The translations under genes were made by a program, and so were the position numbers. From contig VZTG01004479.1 of assembly GCA_013397845.1 (NCBI GenBank), positions 1,754,748 through 1,818,747 on the forward strand: DNA of 64,000 nt. The letters are read 5' to 3'. This stretch comes from Melanocharis versteri (taxonomy: Eukaryota; Chordata; Aves; Passeriformes; Melanocharitidae). Positions 50,085 through 63,500 of the stretch are shown here, piece after piece (positions within the stretch are counted from its first letter, which is position 1; the number at the start of each line of letters is the position of its first letter). Below the pieces are notes generated by a model, which saw only the letters and a program-made list of their open reading frames with translations, ran no database searches and was not told where the DNA came from.

Positions 50085-50225
50085 CAGAGAAGAGCAACGG
50101 GATATTTTTGACAGATGCTCGTACAACGCCCAGTGATGGAGATTCCACAGTCTCCACAGCAACATGTTCCACAGGTTCATTATTCTCTCAGAAAGATTTT
50201 TTTAGTGTTTTGTGAAAATCTTTCT
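50085..50225 (-). mobile_element. Old CR1 fragment, minus strand
   Basis: GATGGAGATTCCACAGTCTC, CAACATGTTCCACAGG and TTCATTATTCTCTCAGAAAG follow in order the reversed CR1 C-terminal region (GGATGGAGATTCCACAACCT, CAACCTGTTCCAGTG, CACCCTCACAGTAAAGAA). It is divergent and lacks the 3' tail. Confidence 0.6.
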
Positions 50226-51029
50226 AGTGTAATTGAAAGAGTTTATATTTGCTTTTATGGCCTAATCCTGACAACCAGTGCAATGTAACAATAGGCCATT
50301 TAGATGTATATATGCTAGTGTGTGAATAAACAAATAATTTCTTGATATGACTTTTAAATTTGTTGTCTCTGTTTCCTTTGTAGGGTGAAATTTATCCTAG
50401 TAGTATGAATTATTATGAGTCATTCAACTTATCCATTAGTTACAATAATTTTACAGCATAATTTTTGTATCATTTACATCACAAAAGTATGGTTCTAATT
50501 GTTAAATCTTCCCCGATATCTTATCTTCATGTTCTTTCATGTCATCTCTAGAGCTTTTCTGATGGCAGGCCAGAAATCCACTGAAATGTAGTAACACATT
50601 TTCAATCCTCTATTGTTATTCAATAGAAATTAACATTTTATTTGCTTTGCATTTTTATTTTTTTTCTTAAGTACATTGAAGAATTAAATACATTACACAT
50701 TAAATGTTCCTTAAATAAATTGCCCATCATGAAACTATTCTTTTTCTTAGTGATTGGTGTTGATTTAGGAGGTGTCAATATGGATAAATTAATGTGAAGT
50801 GGCCAAATCCAACATTCACCTTTGCTTATAATTTAGGAATTTTCTTTAGTGTTGTGACAGCTAATTCTCTGTCTTGTTTATGCATGATATTCTTTGTTGT
50901 TTTTTTAATTCTTGACCTACATAATTTTCAGAAAGAGATTTTAGTCCATCTTTCTATTTATCCTTTTCTTCAGGACATTAATAAGTGTGTAATAAACGTG
51001 TCAAGTACCACTAGTGTTAGAAAGAATAC
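50226..51029. other. AT-rich DNA, possible continuation of old LINE sequence
   Basis: No gene is recognised. Parts may belong to the LINE relic that follows, but no motif can be read here. Confidence 0.4.
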
Positions 51030-51290
51030 AGGGGCATCTCATTATTAACCTTCTTCCCTGTTGAAAATGAACACTTATGCCTACTCTTTGTTTTCCTATC
51101 TCTGAGCCATTTTCCAATTTGAAACAGAACTTTTATAATTTATTCTGTGGCTCCTGTTTCCTTAATAATCTCTTGTGAAGTATTTTATCAAAGACATCTT
51201 AAAAGTCCAAGTAAATTATTTTTATTTAATGGGTGATTTTTTTCTATTAACTCTTTACTGTGTTTTCTATATCAATACAAGGCAGCTGGA
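51030..51290 (-). mobile_element. Ancient CR1/L3-type LINE relic (reverse-transcriptase region)
   Basis: On the minus strand, 51219-51171 translates to IIYLDF*DVFDKILHK. This is the reverse-transcriptase segment written YLDFxKAFDxVPH in CR1-clade LINEs, with one stop. To its left on the plus strand, CTATCTCTGAGCCATTTTCC also fits the reversed form of this LINE clade. It is strongly decayed and shows no 3' tail. Confidence 0.6.
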
Positions 51291-54200
51291 TGTATTCCAG
51301 AGTAAGTGAGAAAGCTGGTGCTTTCTTAATTATTTCCAGTTTAAATAGTCCTAGTTTAGACAGGTGAGAAGGTTCAGATTCTGGTGTCCTTCATTATTTT
51401 GAGAAAGATGGATATTGGAAGCATTTTATTGTTCAAGTTAACCAGTCAATTTTCTTAAACAGCAAAAGACTTTTTGCCCATTTCAGGTATTAATATAATG
51501 GAAGGTGTACTTTTGTCTAGGAAAATTTGATCTTAGCATCCAAACTTTTGCCATGTTTAGTTGAGACGAACTTCTGTCATCCAAACTTTTCAAATTAAGT
51601 GAAATACTGAAAATACTGTTAATAACAATCTTAATCAATGCAATAAATTTTACTTATTATGGGAAAGAAGGTCTTTTAATTTGTTTTAGCTTGCTTGTAA
51701 AGTTTTAAGTATGTGACCGTTCTTACTCTTGCAGGATTATTACAGCACTTGCAAACTATTGTCTAGAATTTCCTCTAACTCAATGATCTATCAGATTAAT
51801 TATCAGTCAGTAGGTCTTCAAAAGTATTTACTTTGCTGTGAACAGGAAATATTCTGCACTGTTGTGCTTCAAAAGTTTTCAGAGTTCCTTAAATGAATGA
51901 CAAATAGCTTGCTAAGTACTCTGATTTCAAGAGACGGAAAGCAGAGTCAGTATGCATCTACATCATATGAAATTATATCTACTTAGTAGAGGCAGGAATT
52001 CATGCCCATCACTTCCATGAAACAAAAAATAAGATATGTCTAAGGCAGCAGCTCAGCAGTTAGAATGTGGCTTACAAAGGTCTCTTCAGAACACAGCACA
52101 ATTTTCCTCAAGGTACCCGTTTCTGAATCTATCAAATGGAAAAGTGTTTTACACCCAATATGATTAGTTATTTTAATATTAGTTTAGGAAATAGGGTGTA
52201 CTTTAAGAAGGATTTAACCTCAGTGATCCAAAATATATAAAAGACTACATAACTTGAAATATTTTGTGCGTATTTGTACCCATTTTCTTTTGTTCTATAG
52301 TATTAGTGTAAATATATAACACAAACCTTATATTTTTTATTCTATTTATAAAAAATAATAAAAAAATAAACCCTCTACTTTGAAAAAATCCTTCTGCAAT
52401 AAAACAAGCCTCTTAAAAAATATACATACTCAAATAGTTACACGTAGACCAGGTTTTTGCCTTGAAAAAAGTCAAAAGAGTATGAGACAAATCTAAAGTT
52501 TGGCATAATTATTTTCCGCATTTTCTTAGGGTAAAAAAAAAAGAAAGAAAAAAGAAAAAATAAAAAAGAGATATTTTTCAATGTTGGGAAACTCTGTTGA
52601 AATCAGAATGTTCTCAGCATATTTTCTTTTAAAAAAGTACTACAAAAGTAAAAAAGTTGTTGTGCTGATATATGACTACCACATTTGTATTGAGAATGAC
52701 TGGGCACAGATATAAATTTTCCCTATGGTTATTCTCATGGAAAAAAAGGTCAATGAAAAAGAAGGAAATTTCTTATCCAGTGGGAAAGAAGGACCTGCTT
52801 CTTGCATGGCAATATGTAATGTGTCCTGTGTTTGTCCCCCAACTTACAAATATATCACAAAGACTCCCATTTATCGGTGTTGGAAGACAACAGGAGAACA
52901 GGAAAGCAAGGATGCTACTGTCATGACAGCTGTATTCCTCCACCTGCTCCAGAGCAAGACACTGGTAGAGCTGAGGGACTTTTCACCAATCTGCCTTGTC
53001 AAGTGTGTGAAGCAAATGATTACACTGCCTTGTTTGCTACTTTGGAGAGGCTGGATTGCATGTAATCACTGATAGCCTCTGGTGCTTTATTAATGGGTAA
53101 GACTTTGCCTTTCATACTTTTCTGTTACTGTTCATTTGTTGTTTGAACCCTCTGTTCATTTGTTTTTCTGGTATTTCGATTAAATAACATTCTTTGTGTA
53201 AAGGCCTTATTTTTTGTTTTGCTAGTTTCTAACATCTTTCAACTGAATTCCACACAGCAACAATGTGAGAGGATAATAGAAGTGGTTATAGACTCTCACT
53301 GATACTGTAGGATTATCTAAAGAGATTTGTATAATCTTTTCGGTTCCACCAAAAATAGAATCCTTAATTTTCTTTTATCTGCTAGTGAAGTATTCTCTTG
53401 AGAAAAAGTATTTGTGCAATTGTAAGTATTTAAGAAAGAAGCTCCAAATATAAGGTGTTTCCAATTTTTGTAGGTCTTTCCCCCACAAAAACCACCACTC
53501 TAATTAAATAAACATGATCATGTAAAGTGTTTCTATCCCTATTATTTACAAAACGCAGGGTTGAGAGAGAAGGCTTGTTCAACTCTAGCTTTAAAAAGTG
53601 GGCTGAATTCAGTGCAGCTTCACAGATGATACTGAATGCCATATAATTAGGCCCCAGTCTATATTAGGAGAAAAATTCTTCTGAAATCTGGTATATACAA
53701 TATTGTGTGTAGTTCATCACTGAACTCTAGGAGTACTTAATAAATAGTAACAAAAATAATTTTTATTACTTCAGTCGGTAGCACTCTGAGATTCATTTTA
53801 TTTTTCCGCATATACCCAGAAACAGACTTACCACTTACTCAATACCTAATTTCAAGAACAGCATCAAGTTTAATGGTTTCTTCAAGAGGCACTGTTAAAT
53901 CAATTTTGCATTGTAAACAAGAAACTTTCTTTCTTATTTTGTCTCTAATAGCTTTTTCATCTATTCAAGCTAACAGAACCTGAAAATGCAATTTCCTCCT
54001 TCCTCCTTATGGAGGTCTTCTCTTATGTCAGGCAATGAAAATTGAATGTCAGTCCCATTTTAGTTAAAATCAGTTTCACTTTTAAACTTGTTGTAGAACA
54101 ATCTTTTGGTTGTAAGTACTGTAACAGAATTAAAAACATGCTTTATTTTGAAATTGTAATACCCTTTTGGCTTCAAGATTTATAAAAGGAAAGCCGAACA

Positions 54201-56117
54201 AAATCCCCTTCTATATAGTGAGAATGATTAGGAAAAAACCAGAAAGGTAGTGGAAAGGGGAGATAAGTTTTCACTTATTTTTATTCTTTCAACTTAAAAC
54301 ACACCTGTATACAAAATTTCCCTACTACTAAGCAACTTATTGGACAGAAGGAAACTCAAGTTATTTGTGCAATTTTTTTGTAAATACATTGTGTACAGCA
54401 GAAAAAGACAAACTAGAATGTGTCTTTTAATTTATTAAGAAACAACAGAAGAGCTCCTTGCATGCTGAGACTTTCTAAGATGACCTTTCTACAACTAAGC
54501 TGAACAACATCTATAGAGGACATTGCAAAATAGGAGCTTGGCTAGTTTTCTAATAAAAATATTGGTCAACATTTTCTTAACAAACTGGAAAAAGAACTAG
54601 TTTCTTATGGAAATAGAAAAAATAAACCATAACTCAAAATCCTTTATCCCATCATGGGTGATATCCATGGAGATTCATCATGATTAATTAAGCATTTTTT
54701 ATGTACTTATTATTTTTACAGAGAAATAATGCATGCTTTCATTTATAATTCTATACTGGCAGTTTCATAACTCATTCATCCACCAGAGATTGCAATTCTG
54801 CTTTCACAGCTGAAAGGTGCCATACAAATATGAGTTATTTATATGAATAAAATGGCTTGAGGCATATTGAGGTTTCACATGGACACATGGTGAAAACCAC
54901 TAGGTACAGAAAGAATTTTGATACACACAGCGTTTCAGACAGATTCTAATTTAAAATTCTGTAGGGAAGATACTGGCAGAATTAATCAATTTCAAGCTAT
55001 ATTCTTTCTATTCCTTGAAGACATTACTATATTCCGTCAGGATTTCATGTAACTCCTTCTGGAACAGAAGATGACTTGGCCTCTAAGATTGCTATTAAAC
55101 ATGGACTGCAACAGTTTTCTGGAAGTCGAAACATGCTGTTAGAATGGCAAACAAACACATAGAAGCTTTTAAGACACTATTTCTCTGTGATCAGTTTTCT
55201 TTCTGATTAACTAGCAACAGAAAATGGCTGCACTGTTATCATCCACTTCCACCCAAAAATTCTTTGCCTCCACTTGCAGGAATCCTCAGAAGTGTTATAA
55301 TGGTGTAAATCTCTCACAACAGGAATTAGTCTCAAAAATGGAACAGAAGCTAGGTATTGCAATGTTGCTTGACTCCTGACGTGTTACAGACAGATCAAAA
55401 AGATGAACAGAAAATTACAGATATATAGCTAAAATGTGATATTCTTGCGCTTCCAATAAATAGGGATTAAAGACAAGAATGAGATATTTAAAGTACATCT
55501 GCACTACTCAGGTAGGGCAAAAGTCAGTTAAAAATATTAATGCTCAGGTAGTGCAAATACCTCTAATTTTGCAGACAAAGCTAAAAGGTCAGGTGCTTGG
55601 GAACTGAAGATGGATAGTTGTAAATGGCTTGATATTTTTGCTCAACTGCTCTAATGATTTTTTTCCATAATATGTCACTGATATTTTTAGTTTTGAATGA
55701 CTGCACATATTTATGTGAAGTAGTAATATATTGTTAAATCCTCTCTGAGTGGTATTCTATATGAGGTCATGAAAGAGGAGTTAAAGTTACATGAAGCTCT
55801 AGTTATAGCTAACTTTCACCAATTCACCTCAGTTATAGGCTTCTTTCAGCAGTCTTTATATACTTATTGCAAGAGTTGGCAACACAATAAAATATGAGTA
55901 AAAGCTACACATTTTGCCCAAGAATACTCAAGAGAATGAACAAAATAACACATACGCTACACAATTAAAACGCCCCTTTAATATTTGCTTAATTTGATTT
56001 GTTTTCCAAGCCATTACAATTTTTCCCCTTTGCTCTGTGTTAAAGTCGTCTGTGAAATTCAAACTTGGCAGTCTAAAATATGGATCTGATACATCCAAGG
56101 GTCCATTGTATCCTCCC
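51291..56117. other. Single-copy AT-rich DNA
   Basis: No gene is recognised. An A/G-rich tract (GGGTAAAAAAAAAAGAAAG and similar) is at about 52529-52570. The stretch 52672-53072 is open in several overlapping plus frames (77-115 codons) without a recognisable domain. Confidence 0.5.
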
Positions 56118-57382
56118 TCAGAATAATATGTCTGGTCTCACATCAATGTCCACTGCATCTGATGCTGCAATAGAGAAGATTGGGTGTGCAGCTTTGGTAC
56201 TTTGTTGCTGAAGGAACAGATGTTGTAAGTCTGAGATTTGATTAGCCAGAACATACAACACTCTACTAAAGTAGAAAGAGCTATTTTGAGTCAAGAAATA
56301 CCCTATTAGAATGGGGTACACCTTATTTAATGACTGCTAGCAGTAAATTAGGCAGAAAATTCAGTAATATTAACTTTTAAACCTATACCAATTTTGCCTT
56401 TCAATAGATAAGATTTAATCAAGTATAACTCATCTTATTTGGGCATTAAGTCATATAGTAGTAGTCATACAGTCATGCATGATGAAAAGTATAGGGAACT
56501 GTGTTTTATATGCAGAACTTATGTCTTTCAGTATTTTATCTCAATAATTCTTTTAAAACTTTTAGAGAAACTTCAGGTAGGAGAGCAAACTGATCCCCAT
56601 GGAACCTTGTCAAATGAGAAAGATCTGAAGCTGGAGTTTTCTTGGCATACTTTTTGGATACATTCCTCTGGAAAGCCCTAAATCATCTAAGCAATTCACT
56701 TGATTCCTGGCATTTCTGTCAGGTGGAAAAAAAGTGATTTTAGCGTTGAGAGAGTTAATGTTGCAGAAAAGCTGTGAAAGACAAGAACGGATGTCTGCCC
56801 ATCATCATTCATCAAGTCTACTAAGGCTGTTTCCTTCCCCTCTCCAAACATAACAATAGAGGCTTCCAAGTGTTAAACATTTGTATCTGATAGATGAATT
56901 TCCAGTTGGCTAGGTTTTATTTAAATGTTTTCTTCAGATCGAAGAGTGGCTAGGCTAGGAATAACATGCAGAAAGGGTTATTGTCCCCCCTCTGTGTTCT
57001 TTCCAATTTTGCCAATGTCGAACAGGAGCTTCAGAGTCATTTGTGGTGAAAACCAACGGTCAATTATTACCTATAGAAATCTATCCTACAAATCAACAAT
57101 GATGTGCATACGGATTCTTCTACAGAAATCGTTGCATTGTTTACTTACATAGTGTACCAGCAAGAAAAAAAATGCACGATCTATTGAGCTATTAACTATT
57201 TTTCAAAATACATATATTAGAGAGAATTTGTTTGAAAGTTGAGAAAAGAAATTTTGCAGTGTTTTGCTTCATCACACTTTACAATTTGGAGTAGCGGACC
57301 TTGTGTCTCTTAGATTAAAGTATCTTCTGGTCTGATTGATTTCAGTTTAAACTCTTGTTTTGTTGGAGTTTCAGCAAACCCT

Positions 57383-57428
57383 ATTGCTTGTGAATACATG
57401 ATGTTATTGCTTGTGAATACATGATGTT
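57383..57428 (+). repeat. Perfect two-copy tandem, 23-base unit
   Basis: The unit starts ATTGCTTGTGAATACATG and ends ATGTT. It is present twice without a mismatch, so the duplication is recent or an assembly slip. Confidence 0.9.
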
Positions 57429-60239
57429 ACCCACAGAAAAATATGGTTAGTTATTTTTTGTTTCTTCTGACACATTATCATAAAAATCTCCACCAGTGCC
57501 TCCTAGCCCAGATTAGTTTTCTGATGTGCGGTTCTCATCCTAGTTGTTGTTCAGACACATATCTTTTTTGACTAAGGGGCTTTGTAATTGTGGCATTTTA
57601 ATATTCAACACCTCTGATTGGGAAGCAAAGAAACAAAAATGTAACATAGATTTCCAGCAGTGAATAAAAGCACAGACTGATCAATAACATAATGGGAAAG
57701 AAGTGATAAAACGGTGAGCATAAGTTTGTGTCAATATGGCACCATATATAAAAATAGCTCCCAGAGGTGTTTTTCCCCCCAAAATAGTCAAGATTGAGGT
57801 GATGCAGGTCGAGTCCCTTGTGCCTTCTTAAAGAAACCACAACTGTTCAGTAGCAGTATAACAGATGTTCAAAAGAATTGTTAACAACCTAAATGTAGGT
57901 GTGGGCAGATGCACCATTTCTACTACACATAACTTTGGGGGAGAGGGAGCTTTAAAGAAAATCAATAATGAGTAGATCTGTACACAAATTACTCCTCTAA
58001 TTATATTTAAAAGGTAGATTAAGATTCTTTGCTTCAGTGATTGTGGTTGAGATAAGGCGGACAAGTGATGAGAGGAGCTATTAGAGTAACCATGCATGAT
58101 TGACTTGGCAAGTATTAGTAGATCAATGTGAGGCAAAATAAGTGCCAGCATAAGAGAGAAGCTTGTGCCAAAGCCTCAGTCCTACTCTTTTTGGTACTTT
58201 TCACTAAGGCCGTAGGATATGCGGTGCCATTAAGATAAAGGAAAAGTAAAATAAATAGATAGGTCTAAAGGACATAGGGAAATTCTGTTTCCACATTAAC
58301 CAATATATCAGTGACATGTTGCAGCATAATTTTGTAACCCTTTCAAGAACTTTACTGGCATTGCCATAGGTGGGCACTCTCTGTGGAGAGCCATTTTTTG
58401 GGAGCTGAATAGTTCTTTCAGGCACAATGACAAATTGATGACAAGATATGCAAAAAGTTGTAATGGGTGGGGAATATTTTGCTTCAGGATGACCTCAGAA
58501 ACGGATAACAGGGGTGTGTGGAAGACCGTTTCTTTTCCTCAAGTATGTGACCAGAAAAATGTATATGTAATTCTTACTTTGTCTTCATTATTTACTCTCA
58601 CAATAGATAATCTTGTATAATATTGGAATAGTTGTCAGTTGTTGTTGTCAGCTTATAGTAATAAGCATTTATTTTAAAAGGATAGGAAAATTTGGAAATT
58701 ATCTATATTAGTATTAGAATTCTAAAAGCCTTGATAACTTGTTTGACTTTTCATATATTTTTAAAAACCATCATATGTCACATGGACTAGCAGTGTGCAA
58801 TGAAGGAATGAATAAAAATGTGGAACTTTAATTATACTCCTGCTTTCTGGAATGCCCAAATGTAATTTCTGTGATTTTCTTGTTTTTTATTTCCTTATGC
58901 TTTTGATAGGAAAAATACAAATATGTAGCAGGTTTCCTTTAAAATTAAATCTCTGAGATTTTTATCTCCAGGTCTGACATTACCTTCTTTTTTTTATACA
59001 GGTCTTTGAACTGATAATAACTGGTGCATGATTCCATTCTCAATTGCATCTCTGCATTTTGGAACATACACAGGCTGTAGGTCACTGTGAATACGTATAG
59101 AAATCCAGGACATAGTTCCTTTACTTAAGCATGTACTATATGCTGTCAATACACGAAAGTAACAGCATCTTGGGCTTATCTGGAGTGATTCTTGCACAGC
59201 TATCTACTGGTGGTCTCTCACAGAGTTGATACCAAAAAATGAAAGGAGCTTTGCAGTGTCACATCAGGTACTTCAATAGTCTCTTTTCAAGGCAATTTTG
59301 AAAAAATTATCAATAGCTCTCAGAAACTTCTGGAAGCTGGGTTGTGACTCTCACATCAGTACACTCCATTCCCCAGCTTGTTGTAACTTGCTGGGAGGTT
59401 TGAAAGCATAGTTTCCCCCATGGAGACACAAGTACTCTGGAGATGGCACCACCAAACCCTCCTGAGATTTGACTGTCCTCTCTCTTTTCTACTCTGTCTG
59501 CCATTGGCTCACACCACAATTTGTCTCTGGTTTGCTAAGAACAGAATGTATCTTGTCTTTAGCTCTCCTTCTTCCCACTGTGTCAAATGGATTGAGCAGT
59601 TTAAGTCATGGTACATTTGAAGCAAGCCATAGAACTGTAAAAACATGTCAGGGTTAGGTGATATGGAGCAAAGTCCAGAAAAGACAGGTATAACAAGACA
59701 TGGAATTTCTTCAGAGAACATTAAACTTCCTGCACCCCAAATCATCCTTATTGTGCAGCTTCACAACTAACACAGTATGACACCTAGCGCAGTAATTTAA
59801 ACTACATTTATATCCATGAGCTTGCAGTAACATTTTACTGCAGAAGCTGTACATAATCACCCATGCTATCAGTATGTGGACGCATGCACTGTTTCCTTCA
59901 CTCTTTTTCTAGCTTTCTCTGGTTCAATATTGCCTTATTCTTTACAGAAGGTTTTGCATAAACATAAGCTGGGGATATGTTTTCCATTAACCACTGCTAT
60001 TTGCCATCTAGACAAAGAAGATAACATTTTCATTCTCATTTGCTTAGGGCTGGTCATCATATTTCTGCTTTAGAAAATACATCTGCTCTGCTCTATATTA
60101 ATGTCATCAATGTACTAAACAATGCAGTTCTGTGTCTGATATATTGTGAAACAAAACAGAAGAAAGCAGAGACAAAAATAAACCATCTCTGTGAGTTACA
60201 GGGGACAATCAATTAGATTCATCGTCTGTTTTACATTCT

Positions 60240-60740
60240 AGTCACTGCTTTTAAAAGAGAGGAGTGCATAATACCATGGCAACAGTTGGAACTGCAGTTC
60301 TTTACGGTATATAATCATTATGGATTCTTCAGCATTCCCTGAAAATTGATATAAAAAGTCACAGGCGTTGTACTACCTACTATGCTGATTAAATGACAAG
60401 TTTGTAATTTACAAGTGCCTTATTGCCATGGGAAGGCAATCATACAACTCCGTTTTCTAACTCAAGGGTTTTTGAAACATGCTGCATGATTTCTAGCTGG
60501 GCTGCAAGCTAAGATTAAATTGAAAAGGATAGCATGTAGATTTTTGAACATGGTGTTGACATTTACTAGCCAATCAAATATTGCAACTTTCTTACATGAC
60601 AGCAGATGTTGACCTTTCAAGCTTTTCCTATCTGCTTTCACGCATTACCTGCTGAAATTAACATTAACTCTCTTCTTGCTGCTTACTGCTATTAATGTCA
60701 GCTGGGAATTGAGAACATGAATTCGTTTATTACACAAAAT
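60240..60740. promoter_or_regulatory. Possible conserved noncoding element with RFX/NF-Y-like motifs
   Basis: Within 300 bases lie CCATGGCAAC (60274-60283, an RFX half-site), the inverted repeat ATTGCCATGGGAAGGCAAT (60422-60440), and AGCCAATCA (60568-60576, an NF-Y CCAAT word). The sequence has balanced, non-repetitive composition. This is motif reading only; conservation is untested. Confidence 0.2.
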
Positions 60741-61599
60741 GGAGACTTGTTTTATACTCTAAGCACAGAAGGGCTGCTCCTGGGAGCTGGTATTTTTGGA
60801 AGCTGCTTCAACTACCTTTGTGGTTGAGGGATAGCTGGGAGCTATGGCGTAGAAAATGTCACCGGCAACAAAAGCAGAAAGAGACAGTGGAGGACGGATT
60901 CAAGGAGAAACCTAGGGGCCAAATACTTGCAAATAGAATTGCATACAAAGAGCTTAAAGCCTAAAATGAAACACTCAAACCTATTCTAATGGAGTGCAAA
61001 ACTAGATGCAAGGTACCAATGTCTCTTTGACTTGTTAACTAAACTATGAAAATGTAAGCCTGCATAATACACAGCCTGGTAACAAGAAGCTTCAGGGGGT
61101 TACACAGCATTGCCTGAGGCTCTCTGGTATTATACTCTGAGGGAAATATTAACTTTGGTAGAGATATCTCCTGCAATCTGAATAAGATTTTGATAGAATT
61201 TCAGCCAATCGTGGAATCATGTGTTTAAAAAACAACAGGGAAAAAGAAAATAAGAGATGCATTTTCTATCTTGTCCTTTTCTTGTATTACGAGGAAAAGC
61301 TTCTTTTGGGTACCTACAGAGACATTATAATCAGAAAGGAAAAGCTAATATCTACAATCACAGCAGCATTCCTGCAAACATCAACTTGTTTATATGTTAT
61401 TTTTTGTTATATATGTAACTTGCCAGTGCAATGGGTCACTACACTTCAAGTAAATATGAGTTTCATGCATCCATATTTCTAATTTTATATTAATATACTT
61501 CAAAGAGGTATCTCATTAAACAACAAATATTTGCAATTTGCATGAATTCCAGTCAATATTCCAAATTAACAAGGAAAACCTGCAGTCATAACTGGATAG

Positions 61600-63500
61600 A
61601 AGCTTCTTGGTCATGGGTCCTGATCCTCACAGAGGACTTCAACCACCCTGATGTCCTGGAGGGACTTAGAACAAATAAAGCTGCTCTGAAGACAAAAAAT
61701 TATCCAAGCCAGATCCAGTATGCAATGCTAAAGTTCAGGATCGTGTGATGAGGGAACCAGGCAAATAGTAGGATCATAATCCTGGAATTCAGGACAGCAG
61801 AATTTGGCCTTTTCAGAGAAAGCTGCTTTGAAGAATGCCACAGCAGGCAGTTTTTCAGAGAAGAGAGGTTTAGAATAACTGGTTGATTTTTCAATACTCG
61901 TCTCCCCAAAACTCAAGAATGGTCCATTCTAATGATCAGAAAGTCAAGAAAGATGATAGAATGCATGGATGGATGGAGCTGCTGACAAAAGCAGGACACA
62001 GCAAAACGGATACAATTGGTGGAAACAGAGTCAGGAATACGGAAACATTTCCCAAGTGTGCAGGGATGGGGCTGGGAAAGCAAAAGACTACCGTGAGTCC
62101 AGGCTTGAAAACAGTGTGAAGGGCAGCAAGAAGGGTTTACATAGGAAATGCAGCTGTTAAAGGAAGATTAACAAAAAAGTGAGTCCACTGCTGAATTAGG
62201 CAAATGATCTGGTAAGATGTGATATGGAAGATATCTTCTTCATATATGTCTTTACTGGTAAGAGTTGCCTTCAGGAATCCCAGATCTCTGGGAGAATCTT
62301 GAGCAAGGAAGGCTTGTGCTACATAGATGAGCATCAGAGGAGTGAACATTTAAAGCAACTGAACATAAATAAGTCTGTGGGAAATGATGGTATGCACTCA
62401 CGAGTGTTGAGAGAACTTGCTGATGTAATTTCCGGGTTATTCTTGATTATTATGAAAAGGTTCTGTCAGAAGGTAGAGGTTCCTGGGGACTGTGAGAAAG
62501 GGAAAGAAGAGGGAACCAGAGCTACAGACCAGTCAGCCTAACCTTGGTCTCTGGGAAGGTGATGGAGCAAATCCTTCTGAAAACCATTTACAAACAGATG
62601 AAGGACAGGAACATGATTAGGAGTAGGCAGCATAGATTTACAAAGAAATAATTCTTGACCTGCCTGATATCCCGTGATGATATAACTTGTTAGTGGACAA
62701 AAGAAGAGCAGCAGAGGTTTGCCTTAACTTTAGCAGAGTTTTCAACACTCTCTCTCATAACAGCCTCGTTGACAAACTGTTGAAGAATGGCTTAGACAAA
62801 TGAGCAATGAAGTGGGTTGAAAAATGGCTGAACTGCCAGGACTAAATGACTGCACCACAAAGTCCAGCAGAAAGACAGTCACTAATGGCTTACCTCAAGG
62901 TTTTATCCTGGTATCAATATCCTTTCAGAACTTCATCAATGCCGTGGATGGTGGAACAGAACACGCACTCTGCAGGTTTGCAGGTAATGCAAAACTGAGA
63001 GGACTGAAACACCAGATGGGGGTGCTGCTGTTTGGAGAGACCTTGAACGGCCAGCAAATGTGCCAATAGGAACATTTCAGAGTCTGGAAATCAACTTTGT
63101 AGAAAAGGAGCTGAGCATAAAATTGCACAAAGAAGTCCAGTGGTATCTGGGATAAAATTAGGAAGAGCACTACTACCTGCACCTAGCAGGAAAGTTTATT
63201 ACCCCCTGCTCAGAATTAGTGAGACTAAATTGGGAGGGCTGTATTCAGTGCTGGGCTCTACAGCACAATACAGATTGCAATTATGTTGCAATTATTGCAA
63301 TACAGAAGCAACATCTGTAAAATGGAAACTCTGCAGGAGGTTGCTGAGAAATGTTAGTGAGTCTATATTCCTGGAGACTTTTGAAACCTAACTGAATATG
63401 ATCCTATGCAATCTATTCTAGTTGGCCCTTCACTAAGTAAGATGACTGGACTAAGCAATGATTTCCAGAGGTCCCTAACCTATTATGTGATTCTGTGAAA
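61600..63500 (+). mobile_element. Long CR1 LINE relic, endonuclease to 3' tail
   Basis: The CR1 ORF2 path can be followed for about 1.9 kb. An endonuclease segment TEDFNHPD is at 61629-61652. A linker reads like CR1 at 61790-62160, and VFTGK lies at 62248-62262. Reverse-transcriptase motif NKSVGNDGMHSRVLRELAD is at 62368-62424 and LPQG at 62890-62901. The catalytic site, normally FADD, reads FAGN at 62977-62988. The 3' end shows GATGACTGGACTAAGC, CAGAGGTCCCTAACC and TGTGATTCTGTGA by about 63500. Stops, frameshifts and internal deletions break the frame throughout. It is not functional and is older than the 24888 copy. Confidence 0.92.

Larger units (their letters stand above)
56118..61599. 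other. Single-copy AT-rich DNA
   Basis: No gene is recognised. It contains a two-copy 23-base tandem at 57383-57428 and a motif-rich interval at about 60240-60740 listed separately. Minus-strand frames at 57598-58425 look transmembrane-like only because they are rich in Leu, Ile and Phe codons. Confidence 0.5.

Noticed and set aside
52672..53072. Three overlapping plus-strand frames of 77-115 codons
   Set aside because: Different phases are open over the same bases and none shows a known domain, a convincing start or splice structure.
57598..58425. Possible membrane-protein or olfactory-receptor pseudogene on the minus strand
   Set aside because: The hydrophobic runs come from AT-rich codons. 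None of the receptor signature motifs (such as the MAYDRY-like segment) can be read in any frame.
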